Positions 61,174 through 64,000 of a DNA stretch of 64,000 bases are shown here, in pieces (position 1 is the first letter of the stretch; each line of letters begins with the position of its first letter). A program made the position numbers and the translations under genes. This DNA comes from Streptomyces sp. NBRC 109706 (GTDB lineage: Bacteria > Actinomycetota > Actinomycetes > Streptomycetales > Streptomycetaceae), in NCBI RefSeq assembly GCF_000974485.1, contig NZ_BBOM01000014.1:1-64000 (forward strand). The letters run 5' to 3'. A model generated the notes under the pieces. The model searched no databases, was not told the origin of the DNA, and was given only the letters and a program-made list of their open reading frames with translations.

Positions 61174-62741
61174 CCGGTCTCCCCCGCCGCCGAGCCCTCC
61201 TCCGAGCCCTCATCCGGCAGCAGGACATCGACGATCTCGGCCTCGACGATCAGCCGCCTGGTCGCCGCGCCCTCGCTGTAGTCGCAGGTGATCAGCGTGA
61301 GTTGGGCCGTGGTCGGCTCGGCGCCCGGCTGGTCGCGCACCGGCAGCAGCACGGAGACCTCCGTGGGCGCCACCACCCGGGTCCCCGTGACGGTGTACAC
61401 CCAGGTGCCGACGGCGGTCTCGAAGCGGACGGTGTCGCCGGCCGCCACCTCGGTCAGCCGGTCGAAGGGACCGCCGGGACCGGAGCGGTTGTTGTGCCCG
61501 GCGACCACCGCGTTGCCGATCTCGCCGGGCAGCGCCGTTCCCGGGTAGTGGCCCGGCCCCCGGCCGAGCTGGTCGAGGGACACCCCGGCCACCACCGCGA
61601 GTTGGGGATCGTCGGTGAGATCGGGGAAGCGGAGGACGCCCACCAGATCGCCGACGACCGGCTGCGGCAGGGACCCCACGGGCACCACGGGCTGACCCGT
61701 CGCGGCGGCACCGGTCGAACCGAGCGGGGGCGCGAACCGGTCCAGCAGCTCGGCCTGCGCCTCCCGGGCGCGCGCCTCCTGCGTCCAACGCTTCGCCCCC
61801 CAGTGGCCGGCGAGCACCAGGGCCGCCACCAGGACGACGACGCCGAGCGCGAACAGCGCGGGCACGCCCCGGTATCGGGCCCGCCGCAGCAGGACCCAGA
61901 CGACGGCGAAGAGCGCGAGCAGCGGAAGGACCCATGGCCAGGACTCCACCTCGGCCACGAACGAGGAGCCGGCGGCGGCCTCGTCCACCGCGCCGTGCAG
62001 CACATAGCGGCCGGCCACCAGCCCGTCCAGCGACACCGGGATGGAGTAGGTCGCGCTCCCGCCGGGTGCTACGGCGGCGACGTCCACCTCGCCGACGGGG
62101 CTGCCGCCCAGTTCGTTGCGGCCGGCCAGGACCTGGACGGTGCGGGCCGGCAGTTCCACGGTGCCGGTGTTCTGCACGGTGACGGTCAGGGTGTAGGAAC
62201 GGTGGCCCAACACGGCGCCCAGCAGCCGGTCCCGCCAGCCGGAGGGCCCGTCCACGGCCGAGGCGACGACCACCCGGGGCGGCGCCGTCTCGCCCTCGCC
62301 GTCGGTCCCGGTGTCCGTTCCGGGGTCGTCCGGGTCGGCGACCGGCGCTTCGGGGACGGCCACCGGGAGGACCGCGCTGATCCCGCCGGTGAGGGTCTGG
62401 CCGCGCAGCACGCAGGGGCAGCCGCCCGGCGGCGCCACCGCCAGGAGATCACCGCTGCCGGTGCCGTCCGCGCCGACCGTGACGGTGGTCGACGCCGCCA
62501 CCGCGCAGTCGGCGGAGCCCTGTTCGGCGCGCTCGCCGCAGAACGAGACGGCGACCAGCCCGGCGGGCCAGCCGGCGAGGGTGACGTTCACCCGCTCCCC
62601 CAGCGTGATGCTGGTGGAGTCGGTCTGGATCGTCGGCTCGGCCGCCGGCTCGGTCTCGTCCGCCCATGCCGCGCCCCGGAACACCACGCCCGACACGGCC
62701 AGCAGACACACCGCCACCAGGCGGACCCAGGGGGCTCTCAT
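61170..62741 (-). CDS. Sortase with large N-terminal extracellular part, 523 aa
   Basis: A signal peptide (VAVCLLAVSGVVFRGAAWA) is followed by two extracellular beta-rich domains, including an Ala/Pro/Asp/Thr-rich link and a CARDB-like block (LTVTVQNTGTVELPARTVQV). Two membrane helices follow (LPLLALFAVVWVLLRRARYR and GVPALFALGVVVLVAALVLA, about 270-310). The C-terminal sortase domain has the catalytic His in VVAGHNNRSGPGG, the Cys in LTLITCDYSEGAATRR and the Arg shortly after (RRLIVEAE). Sortases join surface proteins to peptidoglycan or to each other. Fusion to outer N-terminal domains is uncommon. It is coupled on both sides by overlaps. Confidence 0.85.
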   Translation of the reverse strand: MRAPWVRLVAVCLLAVSGVVFRGAAWADETEPAAEPTIQTDSTSITLGERVNVTLAGWPAGLVAVSFCGERAEQGSADCAVAASTTVTVGADGTGSGDLLAVAPPGGCPCVLRGQTLTGGISAVLPVAVPEAPVADPDDPGTDTGTDGEGETAPPRVVVASAVDGPSGWRDRLLGAVLGHRSYTLTVTVQNTGTVELPARTVQVLAGRNELGGSPVGEVDVAAVAPGGSATYSIPVSLDGLVAGRYVLHGAVDEAAAGSSFVAEVESWPWVLPLLALFAVVWVLLRRARYRGVPALFALGVVVLVAALVLAGHWGAKRWTQEARAREAQAELLDRFAPPLGSTGAAATGQPVVPVGSLPQPVVGDLVGVLRFPDLTDDPQLAVVAGVSLDQLGRGPGHYPGTALPGEIGNAVVAGHNNRSGPGGPFDRLTEVAAGDTVRFETAVGTWVYTVTGTRVVAPTEVSVLLPVRDQPGAEPTTAQLTLITCDYSEGAATRRLIVEAEIVDVLLPDEGSEEGSAAGETG

Positions 62742-63973
62742 GGCGTCCGGCCCGGGGCCGCGCCCGGGTCGGTTCCCGTTCCCGTTTCCGTTTCCGTTCC
62801 CGTTTCGGTTTCGGTTTCGGTTTCGGTTTCCGGGCCCGGTTCCGGATCGGCTTCCGGCTTCGGCTTCGCTTCCGTTTCCCGATCGGCTGCCGGGTCCTCC
62901 GCGTCCGTCTTCTCCCGCAGTTTCGCCCGCAGTTCGGCGATGACGGCGTTGCGACGGCGCCGGCGCCAGAGCAGGAGCCAGACCACCCCGCCGAGCAGGG
63001 CCAGGGCGAGGACGAGCAGCCAGGGCACGACCCAGAGCGCCGTGCCGAACCCCTGGGCATCCAGGTCCTCGTCGAAACGGTCCGTGGTGTCGACCGGACG
63101 CAGCAGGCCGTCGACCTCAAGACGCACCCCGGCCGGCACCCCGTCCAGGACCGCCCGCTGCTCGACGACATTGCCCGGCAGCACCTCGGGGAGTTCGACG
63201 GTGGTGGTGGTCCGCCCCCAGCCGGCCACGCCGGCCGCCCCGATCTCCTGCTCCCCGGCCAGCCGGACGTTGCCGGTGTTGCGCACGCTCCAACTCATCT
63301 CGATCCGGCCGTCGAACGGGTTCCACCAGCCGCCGACATGGCGGACCTCAAGGTCCTCGATCTCAAGACGGGGTTCCAGCTCGCCCCGCACCGTCAGATA
63401 CACCCGGGCGGCCACCCGCGCGTCGACCAGAACCTCCTGGCCGTCGTCCGTGGTCCGCACGCTGGGCAGCGAGGTCACCACGCCCCCGACATGGTCGCCG
63501 GGCGTCGCGTTCTCCGGGACGGTGACGCGGAACGGGAGATCCACGCGGGAGCGCGCGGGCACCGTCACCGAGCCGTCGGACGCCACCTGTTCGGACGCGA
63601 CGCTGATCCAGGCGCCCACGTCCACCGGGGCCTCGGCGGTGGCGAGCAGGTCGAAGTCGCCCTCCGGGGTGTTCAGCGCGTCCGTTCCGAACACCCGGAG
63701 GGTGATGGGGTGTTCGGAGTGGTTGCTGATGCCGACGACATCGTCGACCACCGCGCCGGCGTCGACATCGTGCACGAAGTAGGGCCGTTCGCCTGGCCCT
63801 TCGGGGCCTGACGGCTGGACCTGCCAGCTGGTGGGCTCCGGTTCCTCGGCGTCGTCCGCCTGGGCGAGCGGGGCGCCGAGCTGGAACCCCAGCAGGATGA
63901 GCAGGATCACCGCCGGCGCGGCGAGACGCCGCGCCGGCGCCCGCGTCGCGCGCGGGGAGAAGGCGAGGGGCAC
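62738..63973 (-). CDS. WxL-protein-associated (DUF916-like) surface protein, 411 aa
   Basis: The signal peptide (AAPAVILLILLGFQLGAPLA) is followed by the DUF916-like domain seen in peptidoglycan-binding partners of WxL proteins: YFVHDVDAGAVVDDVVGISN, HPITLRVFGTDALNTPEGDF, WISVASEQVASDGSVTVPA, VTVPENATPGDHVGGVVTSL. A second beta domain, one C-terminal membrane helix (WVVPWLLVLALALLGGVVWL, about 310-330) and a Glu/Thr-rich cytoplasmic tail with ETET repeats follow. GTG 63973 follows ggag. It overlaps the sortase start. Further genes of this operon probably lie beyond the right edge. Confidence 0.82.
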   Translation of the reverse strand: MPLAFSPRATRAPARRLAAPAVILLILLGFQLGAPLAQADDAEEPEPTSWQVQPSGPEGPGERPYFVHDVDAGAVVDDVVGISNHSEHPITLRVFGTDALNTPEGDFDLLATAEAPVDVGAWISVASEQVASDGSVTVPARSRVDLPFRVTVPENATPGDHVGGVVTSLPSVRTTDDGQEVLVDARVAARVYLTVRGELEPRLEIEDLEVRHVGGWWNPFDGRIEMSWSVRNTGNVRLAGEQEIGAAGVAGWGRTTTTVELPEVLPGNVVEQRAVLDGVPAGVRLEVDGLLRPVDTTDRFDEDLDAQGFGTALWVVPWLLVLALALLGGVVWLLLWRRRRRNAVIAELRAKLREKTDAEDPAADRETEAKPKPEADPEPGPETETETETETGTETETGTGTDPGAAPGRTP

Positions 63974-64000
63974 AGGGGGCTCCAGTTGGGGCTGGCCGGA

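Overview
The window looks like a chromosomal segment from a Streptomyces-type actinomycete. The signs are very high GC with C/G-ended codons, frequent GTG starts and ATGA/GTGA stop-start overlaps, SARP-NB-ARC-TPR regulators, a CebR-type operator pair in front of a secreted cellulase, and several 19-bp DmdR1/IdeR-type iron boxes. No rRNA, tRNA or CRISPR array was seen.

Left part (1-7.8 kb) is accessory. It holds a partial IS701-family transposase, a decayed IS5-type transposase with an unusual palindromic scar, small hypothetical genes, a frameshifted FAD-linked (BBE-type) oxidoreductase with a divergent WYL regulator, and an APH-like phosphotransferase in a stretch of lower GC. From 7.8 to 14 kb lie two tandem AfsR-like SARP-NB-ARC-TPR regulators, then a small secreted or lipid-anchored peptide candidate and a membrane-anchored PQQ-like propeller protein, closed by a strong hairpin.

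From 16.6 to 25.7 kb a tightly packed operon encodes a 2-oxoacid dehydrogenase (E1alpha, E1beta, E2) followed by paaN and paaABCDE, the phenylacetyl-CoA epoxidase. From 25.8 to 36 kb come housekeeping or signalling genes: an antitoxin-like peptide, a GNAT, an EF-hand protein, a maleylpyruvate-isomerase-like protein, a MoxR ATPase/vWA pair, a Ser/Thr kinase carrying three extracellular P-domains, and a secreted CBM2-GH6 cellulase under two CebR-type boxes.

From 36.2 kb to the right edge the window is dominated by an iron-linked locus. Iron boxes sit at 36234, 40770, 41705, 47584/47599 and 58949. They precede DoxX, a 2,3-dihydroxybenzoate operon (dhbA-C-E-B), a divergent GH16 protein/polytopic membrane protein pair, a divergent surface propeller protein/A-T-TE synthetase operon, and a glycosyltransferase/flippase operon. 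The A-T-TE operon also carries a chorismate lyase and a 4-hydroxybenzoate hydroxylase, which together would make 3,4-dihydroxybenzoate. An enterochelin-esterase-like gene, two FecCD permeases, a sortase with N-terminal extracellular domains and a DUF916/WxL-partner protein complete the region. The propeller protein ends in a WxL-like domain.

Taken together, the right half reads as an iron-starvation island. It combines two catechol routes, siderophore import and hydrolysis, and cell-surface genes (WxL/sortase anchoring, glycan assembly, GH16). This combination is the best candidate for an undescribed system: a surface-anchored, possibly glycan-linked catechol iron-acquisition apparatus. The link between parts is inferred from shared iron boxes, operon overlaps and proximity, not shown directly.
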